Source of the DNA: Croceimicrobium hydrocarbonivorans
GTDB taxonomy: Bacteria; Bacteroidota; Bacteroidia; Flavobacteriales; Schleiferiaceae
Direction: 5' to 3'
Assembly: GCF_014524565.1 (NCBI RefSeq)
Contig: NZ_CP060139.1
Span: 2,425,501 to 2,489,500, forward strand
Length of the DNA stretch: 64,000 nt
How positions within the stretch are numbered: the first letter of the stretch is position 1; each line of letters begins with the position of its first letter. The notes below the pieces were generated by a model. That model was not told where the DNA came from. It worked only from the letters and a program-made list of their open reading frames with translations, and did no database searches. Positions 36,699 to 44,858 of the stretch are shown here, in pieces. Both the position numbers and the translations under genes were made by a program.

Positions 36699-38654
36699 TT
36701 AGTAGGACCAGCGATAACGCAATCCTGCCTGCAGCCATAAGCCGGGCATTTCTACATTACCACGATCAAAGTATTTCTTGTTCAAGAGATTTTGTCCTTT
36801 CAAGGAAAGGGTGAAATCATGGATTTGATAATCCAAACTAGCGTTCACTAAAAAAACATCAGGATAGTCAGTAAGATCTCCGGTATTCGCTTCGCGGTAT
36901 TGCCCTTGACGATCTTGATAGCTGAGGAAATAATGTAAGCTGAGTTTTTTGCTAATACGGTGCCCCACACGTAAGGTGATTTTATGGCGCAGGTGATCAA
37001 ATACATAGAGAGATCGGTATACCTTATCCTTACTGGGACTACTGCTTTGCAGATAGGTGTAACTCAATTCAGCGAAGTTTAAAGCCAGAAAACTATTTTC
37101 AGGATTTAAGTTTTTACGCAGGCTGAATTCGCCTCCCATAAAGTTAACTTCTGAGGTGTTGCCGGCAATTAAATCACAGGTATCGCAGGCTTGGGTCCAG
37201 TCGATGATATTCTGTCCATTGCGATAGAAAGCGCTCACATTGCCATACCAATCATAACCAAAGAAGCGGTAACCTGCCTCATAATTGTAAGATTCTTCTT
37301 CCTGTAAATCCTGGCTTCCACGTGCACCTCCTAATCGATAATAAAGGTCCGTGTAGGAAGGAAAGCGGAAGGAGCGATTAAAGCTGGTATACACCTTATG
37401 TGATTTCCCTAAACGTAAACCGGCATTTAAAGCTGGGTATAGACCAAAGCCGAAATCGGTGTTATAGTTGGCCTGCAAGGCAGCACTTATTTGCCATTGC
37501 TTGATGCGGAACAAATGCTGGCCAGAGAGTGAAAGGTTTTGGCGTTCGGCTCCTAAATAGTAAGCACCGCGGCTATTGTTAATCGGGATGAAATCACTGA
37601 GGCTATCTCCCAAATTATTGCTTCGAACCTGCTCATGTCTTAAATCTAGGTTTAAAGCAGTGGTCCCCAATTTAGAGTCGAAACTCATTTGACTTTTAGC
37701 GCCCATCACATCACTGCGATGGTAATTATGACCGGCGTACCAGCTGGGTGCAGTGTCGTTGCCCGCGATAAAAAGTCCATTTCGATACTGGTAAAAATCA
37801 GCACCTTCCTCGCGGAAAAGTTGAAATTCATCCCAATTACGGCGCCAGTATAGGTTGTGATTCCAGCGGATTTTTTCACCGCTGCTTATATCTACGCTAC
37901 CAAATAGGGTGCGGGTTTTTTCATATTGATCCGGATAGGCATCGGAATAGAAATTCTGGGCTCCGAATCCTTGATCGGTATAGCCCCCTTGCACTTTGAT
38001 GTTTTGATGGCCCAAATTGAAATCACTTTGCAAGGAAACATTGCTGTTTACAAAGTCGGTGTTTTCCTTAAAACCATCACTGCGATTATGTGAAACGGAG
38101 ATCCTACTTTGATGCTTTTCACCTTTGATTTCTTGTTGCAATCCAGTTTGTAGGCTGTTAAACATGCCATAGTCTAGATTGAGGCTGGTGGCATTGCCTT
38201 TGGCTTCTTTGGTGATGATATTAATGGCACCGGAAAATGCATTGGCGCCAAAAATATAGGAGCCTCCACCCAACAGTATTTCAATGCGTTCGATGTCGTT
38301 TTTTGCCACTGGCAAGTTCATCAAATGGTGACCCGTTTGTGGGTCGCCCAGGCGTACTCCGTTTACCAAAACCAGTACTTGTTCGAAACTTCCTCCCCGA
38401 ACACTAAGGTCGGTTTGGGTTCCGTAAATCCCGCGTTGACGGGCATCGATTCCGGTAGCAAAATCCAATAATTCTGCTACGCTGTTCACCGGTGCCTTTT
38501 CCAACTCTTCCCCGGAGAGGATCTGGACATTGCGGTTACTGTTCATCAAGCTTTGCTCGAAAAGGGCAGCCGAAACCGTAACGGTATCTAGCTGAATCTG
38601 TGCGCTCAGACTTCCCCCAATGAGCAGGCTAAGAAAAAGATTTCGAGTTTTCAT
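36699..38654 (-). CDS. TonB-dependent outer-membrane receptor (BtuB-like)
   Basis: The frame runs up to 38720, but MKTRNLFLSLLIGGSLSAQ at 38654 gives a signal peptide and lies downstream of a -7 box; this gives 651 aa. The plug domain has VQILSGEELEKAPVNSVAELLD and IYGTQTDLSVRGGSFEQVLVLVNG, then IERIEILLGGGSYIFGANAFSGAINIIT. The C-terminus is LLNKKYFDRGNVEMPGLWLQAG, the last-strand signature. The plug resembles vitamin B12 receptors; no cobalamin riboswitch is visible upstream, so the substrate is open. It is divergent from the TPP-riboswitch locus. Confidence 0.88.
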   Translation of the reverse strand: MKTRNLFLSLLIGGSLSAQIQLDTVTVSAALFEQSLMNSNRNVQILSGEELEKAPVNSVAELLDFATGIDARQRGIYGTQTDLSVRGGSFEQVLVLVNGVRLGDPQTGHHLMNLPVAKNDIERIEILLGGGSYIFGANAFSGAINIITKEAKGNATSLNLDYGMFNSLQTGLQQEIKGEKHQSRISVSHNRSDGFKENTDFVNSNVSLQSDFNLGHQNIKVQGGYTDQGFGAQNFYSDAYPDQYEKTRTLFGSVDISSGEKIRWNHNLYWRRNWDEFQLFREEGADFYQYRNGLFIAGNDTAPSWYAGHNYHRSDVMGAKSQMSFDSKLGTTALNLDLRHEQVRSNNLGDSLSDFIPINNSRGAYYLGAERQNLSLSGQHLFRIKQWQISAALQANYNTDFGFGLYPALNAGLRLGKSHKVYTSFNRSFRFPSYTDLYYRLGGARGSQDLQEEESYNYEAGYRFFGYDWYGNVSAFYRNGQNIIDWTQACDTCDLIAGNTSEVNFMGGEFSLRKNLNPENSFLALNFAELSYTYLQSSSPSKDKVYRSLYVFDHLRHKITLRVGHRISKKLSLHYFLSYQDRQGQYREANTGDLTDYPDVFLVNASLDYQIHDFTLSLKGQNLLNKKYFDRGNVEMPGLWLQAGLRYRWSY

Positions 38655-38677
38655 TTGTGCTTTTTTGTTAGAGGCGG

Positions 38678-38685
38678 CAAAGCTA
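38678..38685 (-). promoter_or_regulatory. -7 box TAGCTTTG upstream of the BtuB-like receptor gene
   Basis: An exact TAnnTTTG match on the minus strand, 23 bp before ATG 38654. It supports the shorter start. The -33 position is weak. Confidence 0.45.
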
Positions 38686-38709
38686 CTTGCAATGTTCAAT
38701 TTCGCTCTA

Positions 38710-38740
38710 TTGGATTCCAAGAAGTCTTGTCATAGCTTTG
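38710..38740 (+). promoter_or_regulatory. Promoter of the TPP riboswitch transcript
   Basis: TTG at 38710-38712, 20 bp, then TAGCTTTG at 38733-38740, an exact TAnnTTTG -7 box. It ends 2 bp before the predicted 5' end of the riboswitch, which is the expected arrangement. Confidence 0.6.
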
Positions 38741-38742
38741 CG

Positions 38743-38846
38743 CCTTCTCACGGGGTGCTTCTCAAATTATAGAGAGGCTGAGATTATACCCAGGGTGGTT
38801 CTGCCATCCATACCTGATCCGGGTAATGCCGGCGTAGGGAAAAGGA
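38743..38846 (+). ncRNA. Thiamine pyrophosphate (TPP) riboswitch
   Basis: The THI-box conserved blocks are present in order: acggggtgc (38750-38758), aggctgagattataccc (from about 38775), then acctgatccgggtaatgccg and gcgtagggaaaagg. The P1 helix is formed by ccttc near 38743 and aagg near 38842. About 80 bp of leader separate it from the TonB receptor start, containing an oligo-A/GGAG stretch. TPP binding is expected to shut down the receptor gene when thiamine is plentiful; whether by translation or termination is not clear from the sequence. Confidence 0.95.
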
Positions 38847-38925
38847 GCACAATGCGCGCTTCAATCAATATTTAATTAACCGCAAAAGGAGCATACCCCG
38901 GTTTCTTTTCATAACATTTTGTTTT

Positions 38926-40998
38926 ATGAAAAGGCAACTACTTGTTCTTGCTTTATTGGGATTGAGCCCTTCCCTTATTCGGGCTCAGGAAACGGACACC
39001 TCCAAAGTCCATCAATTGGAAGAAGTAACCATTTCTACGGTTCGGGCTTCCGCCGATGCGCCAGTAGCTCAGGTAACTCTCACAAAAAAGCAAATTGAAA
39101 AAGTGTTCCAAGGTCAGGATGGCGCTTTTATCCTGGAAAGATTAAGCCCTTCTTTGGTGGCTTATTCGGAGTCGGGGACCAATTTTAGCAATTATGGTCA
39201 AATGCGCTTACGCGGTATCGACCAAAGTCGGATTAACATTACTCTCAATGGAGTGCCCTTAAATGATATGATGGATCAAGGGGTGTTTTTCTCCAATTTC
39301 ACGGATTTTGGAAATAGCGTAGAGTCGGTTCAGATTCAGCGTGGGGTAGGAACTTCCAGTAATGGTGTGGCTTCCTATGCCGGATCCGTCAATTTTGAAT
39401 CCATTTCGCTAACTCGCCAAAAGCCCAGTACCGAACTGCAATTAACCGGTGGGTCTTTCAATACCCTGCGTGCCAGTGCTGAGGTGCATACAGGATTGAT
39501 GGAAAACCGCACCGCCTTTTATGCAAGAATGAGCCGTTTGCAGAGCGATGGCTATCGTCGCCATTCGGGCACGGAATCGAATTCCCTCTTTTTCTCCGGC
39601 GGCTATTTTGGTGATGAGCATGCGGTGAAATTCACGGCCTTTGCCGGGAATACCCAAAATGATTTGGCCTATTCGCCCGTTCCTTTGGCGCAAATTAAGC
39701 GGGATCCTCGTACTAATATTTTGAACGAAACCGACATTGATGATTTTTCACAATGGTTGTTTCAATTGCAACATACCTGGCGATTAGGGCTTAAGAATTC
39801 TTGGGTAAACACCATTTATTATGGTGGTGCTGGTGGCGATTTTCCTTATTCCTATCCAGACAGTAGCAGTCCTTCGGGTCTAACCGCTATCAATTATCCG
39901 CTCTATAATGATCATTATGGTTGGCTTTCAAATTTCAATTGGAACTCTAATTTGGGCTCCTTTAATTTCGGAACTCACCTTTATACCTTCTTGCGTGAAA
40001 ATGCGGAGTATGTAGTGCCTAATCGCCTAAACCCTTATTATCAGGATAAGAGTACTAAAGATGAGTTTTCAATTTTTGCAAAATGGGAGAAAGCCTGGGG
40101 ACCTCTTAAATTTTATGCCGATGTTCAAGCTCGTCAAGTGTATATAAGCTTGGGTGGAGATGCTAGCTATTTGGGTGAGGATCCTGCTATCCCAAGCCGC
40201 GATTATTTCTTCCTTAATCCTAAGGCAGGAGTGACCTATGACTTGAAATCCAATTGGCAACTCTATTTATCCTTTGGTCGCAGTGGTCGCGAGCCAACCC
40301 GTTCCGACATTTTAGGTGGCCTGCAGGTAACGCCTTACAATATTGCTAATGTGCGCAGTGGAGCCAATGTAAGTCCGGAATATGTAAATGACCTGGAGCT
40401 TGGAACTCGCTTTGAATACCAAAAATTGAAGGTGGATGTAAACGCTTATTACATGACCTTCGAAAACGAAATTGCTCCCATTGGAGCTTATATCAGCGAA
40501 GGCTTTTACCAGATTTATTTGAATCAGGATCCTAGTTTCCGTCGTGGAGTAGAATTGATGGCCGATTACAGTTTCTTGAAGCGTTTCAATGTGAGAGCAC
40601 AAATGGCTTATTTGGATGCGCGCATTAGCACCTATGCCCCGGTAAATGCCAATGTGGTATACGAAAATGTTCGTCCGATTTTAAGTCCGGAATGGAATGG
40701 TTCGATATTCTTGAACTATGCAGTAAACTCCAGGTTGAACGCCGGAATTCGCGCACGTTTCCTCAGTGAGCAGTTTATGGAGTTGACTAATGATCCTAGC
40801 TTGGTGGTGCCAGCCTCTACGGTATTGGACTTTGTAGCGGATTGGCGCTTTTATAAGGAACATCAAATTAGCCTGCAGGTAAACAACATTACGGATGCTC
40901 TTTATTATACCTATGGAGCACCTGCTTTTGATGGTACTCCTGGCTATTTAGTGCAAGCGCCGCTTAATGTTTACGCTACCTTAAGACTGGTATTCTAA
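38926..40998 (+). CDS. TonB-dependent receptor under TPP-riboswitch control (thiamine or precursor uptake)
   Basis: A 690-aa outer-membrane receptor with signal peptide MKRQLLVLALLGLSPSLIRAQ. The TonB box/plug region begins HQLEEVTISTVRASADAPVAQ; the plug has GQMRLRGIDQSRINITLNGVPLNDM and VQIQRGVGTSSNGVASYAGSVNFES; and the final strand is NVYATLRLVF. The riboswitch directly upstream is the evidence for thiamine, its phosphates or its pyrimidine moiety as cargo, as known for such Bacteroidota receptors. The ThiY-like lipoprotein gene overlaps its stop by one base. Confidence 0.93.
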   Translation: MKRQLLVLALLGLSPSLIRAQETDTSKVHQLEEVTISTVRASADAPVAQVTLTKKQIEKVFQGQDGAFILERLSPSLVAYSESGTNFSNYGQMRLRGIDQSRINITLNGVPLNDMMDQGVFFSNFTDFGNSVESVQIQRGVGTSSNGVASYAGSVNFESISLTRQKPSTELQLTGGSFNTLRASAEVHTGLMENRTAFYARMSRLQSDGYRRHSGTESNSLFFSGGYFGDEHAVKFTAFAGNTQNDLAYSPVPLAQIKRDPRTNILNETDIDDFSQWLFQLQHTWRLGLKNSWVNTIYYGGAGGDFPYSYPDSSSPSGLTAINYPLYNDHYGWLSNFNWNSNLGSFNFGTHLYTFLRENAEYVVPNRLNPYYQDKSTKDEFSIFAKWEKAWGPLKFYADVQARQVYISLGGDASYLGEDPAIPSRDYFFLNPKAGVTYDLKSNWQLYLSFGRSGREPTRSDILGGLQVTPYNIANVRSGANVSPEYVNDLELGTRFEYQKLKVDVNAYYMTFENEIAPIGAYISEGFYQIYLNQDPSFRRGVELMADYSFLKRFNVRAQMAYLDARISTYAPVNANVVYENVRPILSPEWNGSIFLNYAVNSRLNAGIRARFLSEQFMELTNDPSLVVPASTVLDFVADWRFYKEHQISLQVNNITDALYYTYGAPAFDGTPGYLVQAPLNVYATLRLVF

Positions 40999-42020
40999 TG
41001 CGGAAATTAGTAATGCTTGCAGGACTGGTGCTTAGCCTTTGGTCCTGCACGAATCCTGCGAAAGAGAGCGCAGCTTCTGATAAGGAGGAGCTGCTCGAAA
41101 TGGATACCCTGCGTTTGGCTTTAGACTGGACGCCCAATGTTTTGCATACTGGGATTTTTTATGCGGAATCACAGAAATGGTTTCAAGAAGCGGGCATCCA
41201 CTTGATTTGGGATACCCCGGAAAGGGATAATTATACCAAGAAGCCCATCTTTAGATTATTAGATGGGGAAGTAGATTTAGCGGTAGGCCCTTCAGAACAT
41301 TTATTTGCCTTTGCGGCAGATAGTGCCCAGGTACATGCCCAGGCTGTAGCCAGCTTATTGCAAAGCGATCGCAGTGCCTTTGTGGTTAAGAAATCATCGG
41401 GGATAAAGCGACCTGCGGATATTGGCTCTGCAACTTATTTGGGCTACCACACGCCTTTAGAAGAGCATATCCTTAAGGCAATGATCGAAGCAGATGGTGC
41501 TGTGGCGAAATTCGGAACCGAAACTCCGGGTCGCCTTCAGGTCTGGGATGCTTTTCGGAAGGATTCGGGCGAGGTGGCCTGGGTGTTTTTGCATTGGGAA
41601 GCCATGCAATCGGAATTAGCCGGAGATAGTCTTAATACCTTTATCCCTAATGATTATGGTGTGCCTTATGGCTATTCATCCGTAATTATGGCTCCTAAGG
41701 TTTTGGATGCCGATCAGGCGGATTTAATTCGTCGCTTTTTAGACATCTGCCGAAAGGCTTATCAAGAATGTAATAATCATCCGGATTTGGTTTTGGACTC
41801 CATATTGGATCATATCCAGCATCCCAATTTCGTGAATCATGTTTTTATGCGGCAGGCTTTCGCCGATATCCGCCCTCATTTTGGCACGGATCAATGGGGG
41901 GTGATGGCAGATCAAAAATGGTTGGACTATGCCCAATGGTTGGAAGAGCGAGGTTTGAATGATTTACAAGCTCATGCCGTTAAGGAATTCTACAGCAATG
42001 AATTTTTAGAACCTAAATAG
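40998..42020 (+). CDS. ThiY/NMT1-like substrate-binding lipoprotein
   Basis: A 340-aa protein with lipoprotein signal MRKLVMLAGLVLSLWSC. LALDWTPNVLHTGIFYAESQKWF is the diagnostic N-terminus of the ThiY/THI5/NMT1 family, which binds formyl-aminopyrimidine or thiamine-pathway pyrimidines. Continued matches include LLDGEVDLAVGPSEHLFAF and IKRPADIGSATYLGYH. It is translationally coupled to the receptor gene and so part of the riboswitch operon. No cognate permease or ATPase (ThiX/ThiZ) is in the window, which is unusual for a binding protein of this type. Confidence 0.88.
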   Translation: MRKLVMLAGLVLSLWSCTNPAKESAASDKEELLEMDTLRLALDWTPNVLHTGIFYAESQKWFQEAGIHLIWDTPERDNYTKKPIFRLLDGEVDLAVGPSEHLFAFAADSAQVHAQAVASLLQSDRSAFVVKKSSGIKRPADIGSATYLGYHTPLEEHILKAMIEADGAVAKFGTETPGRLQVWDAFRKDSGEVAWVFLHWEAMQSELAGDSLNTFIPNDYGVPYGYSSVIMAPKVLDADQADLIRRFLDICRKAYQECNNHPDLVLDSILDHIQHPNFVNHVFMRQAFADIRPHFGTDQWGVMADQKWLDYAQWLEERGLNDLQAHAVKEFYSNEFLEPK

Positions 42021-42024
42021 ACTC

Positions 42025-42543
42025 TTAAAGCAATTTTTGAAGAGCGTCCAGTGCATTGCTGAGGCGCTCTTTTTTTTGCCCCTTCACAATGGCATAAGGC
42101 CGATTGTACTCTTGAATCAAAGCCAGGTTTTCATGGAATATATCCAATCGATCAATGGGATTTTCTCGCAGGGGGTCGGGCTCCCATTCCAAATCCGGAT
42201 AGCAAAGCAAATAGGAGTGTTCTTGTTCTCTCTGGATTTGCTCCATTAAAGGCGCGGGATCAAAGTTGAAAACCCGTCGATTCCAAATTAAATAGTTGAA
42301 ACTATCGGTGTCTAAGAGGATGTTTCCTTCCGGGTGTTTTTCCAGGGCTTGGGCCTGATGGGCCAGGTGTTCCTGATAGATTTCCTGTAAACTGGCTTTG
42401 TTGTATTCGGGCCCATTTTTTTCGAGATATATACGGGCATATTCTGCTACCCAGGGAATATCCAGCTTTTCACTCAGCTCCCGGCATAATTGCGATTTAC
42501 CTGAACTTTCAGGTCCACTTACTACGATAATGCGCCGCTCCAC
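42025..42543 (-). CDS. NadR-like P-loop kinase in the thiamine-transport operon
   Basis: A 172-aa ATP-binding protein with Walker A VVSGPESSGKSQLC near residue 8 and then WVAEYARIYLEKNGPEYN and ILLDTDSFNYLIWNRRVF; these are features of the ribosylnicotinamide kinase domain of NadR, here without the adenylyltransferase or HTH. Placed after a PnuC-type permease, it would phosphorylate the imported vitamin and trap it. Substrate may be nicotinamide riboside or, given the surroundings, thiamine; this is inference. It overlaps the permease gene by 22 nt and ends 4 bp from the convergent ThiY-like gene. Confidence 0.82.
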   Translation of the reverse strand: MERRIIVVSGPESSGKSQLCRELSEKLDIPWVAEYARIYLEKNGPEYNKASLQEIYQEHLAHQAQALEKHPEGNILLDTDSFNYLIWNRRVFNFDPAPLMEQIQREQEHSYLLCYPDLEWEPDPLRENPIDRLDIFHENLALIQEYNRPYAIVKGQKKERLSNALDALQKLL

Positions 42544-43076
42544 AAGAGGTAACCGTTAATGGATAGTAAGGTATAAATAAGAAAAAGCAAGGCGCTGAGC
42601 TTTAAGCCTCTTTGGAAATAGAGCCAGATACTTACGGTGTCAATCACGATCCAATAAATCCAATTCTCCGGGTAAAAGTTCACCATTAAGATGGTGGCGG
42701 CAATACTGGATATGGTGGTGAAGGAGTCTAAATAGGGGAGCTTAGAGTCGGTAAAATGACTTAAAGCGTAGCCGCTAATTCCAATCAGGAAAATACAGGC
42801 GGCAATGATATAGAGATGGATGTTAAGATCTAGCGGAGGGAGGGTTTTAAATTCTGCGCCCCAATTCAGATAGCCATAAACCGCGGTAGCGAGGTAAAAA
42901 CCTTGCAGTGCTAATTCGGCGTAAATCTTTCGGCGAAAACAAAGGACGCTGAAAAATATGGAGGCCAAAATGGCAAATAGCCAAGACCAGATGCTTTCGT
43001 AGCTCAGCAGAATGGTATAAAGTAAACTGCTGATTACGGCTAAAACCTCAAGGCTATTCCACCTTAATGCTCTCAA
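42522..43076 (-). CDS. PnuC/PnuT-family vitamin permease
   Basis: A 184-aa inner-membrane protein with about six or seven helices. LYTILLSYESIWSWLFAILA and LQGFYLATAVYGYLNWG match the PnuC family core, and QIDTVSIWLYFQRGLKL-type Asp/Trp spacing (IVIDTVSIWLYFQRGL) ends the barrel. PnuC members transport nicotinamide riboside and PnuT members thiamine by facilitated diffusion; the neighbouring YkoF-like gene and the convergent TPP-riboswitch operon favour thiamine (PnuT). It overlaps the upstream YkoF-like gene by 4 nt (ATGA). Confidence 0.88.
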   Translation of the reverse strand: MRALRWNSLEVLAVISSLLYTILLSYESIWSWLFAILASIFFSVLCFRRKIYAELALQGFYLATAVYGYLNWGAEFKTLPPLDLNIHLYIIAACIFLIGISGYALSHFTDSKLPYLDSFTTISSIAATILMVNFYPENWIYWIVIDTVSIWLYFQRGLKLSALLFLIYTLLSINGYLLWSGALS

Positions 43077-43336
43077 TAGTCTTTAATTTCCATGGAAAAA
43101 AGATCCCCTTTCAAGACTTTCAGTACGAAAGGACTCTGACCATCTTCAAATGAACGGGTGATCTCTTGTTGCAGGATAGGGAAGAGCTTTTCTGCCGGAC
43201 CAAAGATTTGAGTACTGATGGGATTTACCTGAATTTTAAGCTCAGGATGTTGATGTAATCTTTCCAAAAAATCATCCACTCCATCGAGGTATGCATCCCG
43301 CAGGGGATATTTAGAAATTTCAATGCTAATGTCCAT
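43073..43336 (-). CDS. YkoF-like thiamine-binding protein
   Basis: An 87-aa protein that matches one ACT-like half of the YkoF/MTH1187 (DUF77) family: MDISIEISKYPLRDAYLDG, VDDFLERLHQHPELKIQV and TQIFGPAEKLFPILQQEI. Bacillus YkoF binds thiamine and accompanies its transport; single-domain homologues probably dimerise. It is the middle gene of a tightly coupled set: 1 bp after the GGGPS stop and overlapping the PnuT start by 4 nt. Ligand inferred from family and context. Confidence 0.75.
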   Translation of the reverse strand: MDISIEISKYPLRDAYLDGVDDFLERLHQHPELKIQVNPISTQIFGPAEKLFPILQQEITRSFEDGQSPFVLKVLKGDLFSMEIKDY

Positions 43337-43337
43337 G

Positions 43338-44084
43338 CTAAAAACTGTGTATGGCCTCGGCGATATCGGCCATGGCTTCCGGATTTTGTTCGAAGAGATT
43401 TCCCACTACAATCACATCGGCACCAGCCTCCACTAAAGCACGGGCGGTGGCCGCATCGCGAATTCCTCCTCCTACGATTATAGGGCGGTCAATCGACTTG
43501 CGTACTGCCTTCACCATTTGGGGGCTTACCGATTTAGAAGCTCCGCTGCCACCATCCAAATAGAAATAACGCAGACCTAAAAACTCACCAGCCATAGCAG
43601 TGCAAGCAGCAATGTCGGGCTTCTCATAGGGAAGGGCCTTGCTATTGCTCATGTAAATAGCGGTGGTGGTAGTTCCGCAATCTACCAGCATATAGGCTGT
43701 GGGTAGAACTTCAAGCTTGGAGCTTTTCAGGTAGGGAGCGGCGATTACGTGATTGCCAATCAACAAATCCGGATTGCGACCAGAAATGAGACTGAGGAAT
43801 AAAATTCCATCCGCCTGATCCGAAATTTGCAAAACACTACCCGGAAAAAGCAAAACTGGAATCGAAGTATGCGCTTTAACGGTGCGTAAACACTCTTCCA
43901 AACTATCACGACTAAGTAAACTTCCGCCTACAAAAATGAGGTCGGCTCCGTTTTCACTCGCCTTAGTACAAAGCTCAATGAGCTCCTTTTCAGAGGGTTT
44001 GTCCGGGTCGATAAGTACGGCCAACATCTTTTTTCCACGCTGTTGGGCGCCGTCGATGATATGCGAAACTTTGGGCATCTCCAT
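43338..44084 (-). CDS. Geranylgeranylglyceryl/heptaprenylglyceryl phosphate synthase (PcrB/GGGPS family)
   Basis: A 248-aa TIM-barrel protein. LAVLIDPDKPSE, ADLIFVGGSLLSRD, VLLFPGSVLQI, YLDGGSGASKSVSPQMVKAV and PIIVGGGIRDAATA are the GGGPS phosphate- and prenyl-binding signatures. The enzyme joins sn-glycerol-1-phosphate and a polyprenyl diphosphate to make an ether-linked lipid precursor, the archaeal route; the Bacteroidota enzymes have been shown to have this activity in family studies. The following gene starts after 1 bp, so it is cotranscribed with thiamine-transport genes. A UbiA partner is at 9895-10776. Confidence 0.92.
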   Translation of the reverse strand: MEMPKVSHIIDGAQQRGKKMLAVLIDPDKPSEKELIELCTKASENGADLIFVGGSLLSRDSLEECLRTVKAHTSIPVLLFPGSVLQISDQADGILFLSLISGRNPDLLIGNHVIAAPYLKSSKLEVLPTAYMLVDCGTTTTAIYMSNSKALPYEKPDIAACTAMAGEFLGLRYFYLDGGSGASKSVSPQMVKAVRKSIDRPIIVGGGIRDAATARALVEAGADVIVVGNLFEQNPEAMADIAEAIHSF

Positions 44085-44151
44085 GAGCCCACAAACCTAC
44101 TAAATTCTGCCCTTCAAGCCCCTGAGCCCAATGTGATGAAAGTGAAAATAA

Positions 44152-44778
44152 TTAATGAAGGGTAAAGCAAAGGCAGTAATTATTCTCCATTTTAAAATAT
44201 AAAGGGAAGATTTCCTGATCCTTGCCTTTGCGGATTAAACCTCGACTTACGGCACTGCGACCTTTGGCAAAGGGGGCAATTCGTATTTCTTTTCGAAGAT
44301 CCAGATCAGGCGCATCATTTACTTTGATCAATGCTTCCTTAGCAGACCAATAGGCTGCAAGCATCTCCAGTTCTGGTTCTTTGCCCAAAGCGCCTAACTC
44401 CTGTTTACTCATATATCGACTGCAGAGCTGTAGCATTTGGGGACGATAAGCCTCTAAATCTAATCCTACTTTAAAATGCCTGCTGACCATTACCGCAGCG
44501 TAGTCTTTATTATGACTGATGGATAGACCTTTCCAATTTGGAATGGATGGGGCCCCATTGGAGCTGTACTCTATTTGCGGAGTTTCTTCTAAGATGTGTG
44601 CTAAAGCAGCGCGAGCCGCTAAAAATTCGGCTTTGCGATTGGGGTTTTTCAATTCTTGCAACCTTTTTTGGTCGCTACCGGAAAGCTCAGTTAAGGGGAA
44701 GTCCGGGCTTTCTTCCGCTTCTATTGACCAGATCGCCAGGTGGAAGTGTTCCCATCGATGCTCTTTATATAATGGCAT
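44152..44778 (-). CDS. 4'-phosphopantetheinyl transferase, Sfp-type
   Basis: A 208-aa enzyme. [25 protein letters not shown] (the magnesium-binding GxDxE motif) and [11 protein letters not shown] (WxxKEAxxK) are the family signatures. It transfers phosphopantetheine from CoA to carrier proteins such as ACP. Its length places it in the Sfp/Gsp class rather than the short AcpS class. It lies 67 bp upstream of the GGGPS gene on the same strand and divergent from ahcY. Confidence 0.92.
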   Translation of the reverse strand: MPLYKEHRWEHFHLAIWSIEAEESPDFPLTELSGSDQKRLQELKNPNRKAEFLAARAALAHILEETPQIEYSSNGAPSIPNWKGLSISHNKDYAAVMVSRHFKVGLDLEAYRPQMLQLCSRYMSKQELGALGKEPELEMLAAYWSAKEALIKVNDAPDLDLRKEIRIAPFAKGRSAVSRGLIRKGKDQEIFPLYFKMENNYCLCFTLH

Positions 44779-44796
44779 ATTGCTTTAGGATAGAGT

Positions 44797-44826
44797 TTTG
44801 CAGCCGAAGCATTTGCGGTATCTTTG
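44797..44826 (+). promoter_or_regulatory. ahcY promoter
   Basis: TTTG at 44797-44800, an 18-bp spacer, and TATCTTTG at 44819-44826, an almost ideal Bacteroidota -33/-7 pair, 32 bp before the ahcY ATG. It lies within the start region of the divergent PPTase gene. Confidence 0.75.
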
Positions 44827-44858
44827 CCGAAATTCGCAAAAAATCAGAAGATAATAGT

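Noticed and set aside
36699-38654. Vitamin B12 receptor under a cobalamin riboswitch
   Set aside because: The plug is BtuB-like, but no cobalamin riboswitch or other B12 gene was found upstream, so only a general TonB receptor call is made.
44538-44858. N-terminal extension of ahcY of 107 residues
   Set aside because: The open frame runs antisense through the PPTase gene and over a strong promoter; the family start is at 44859.
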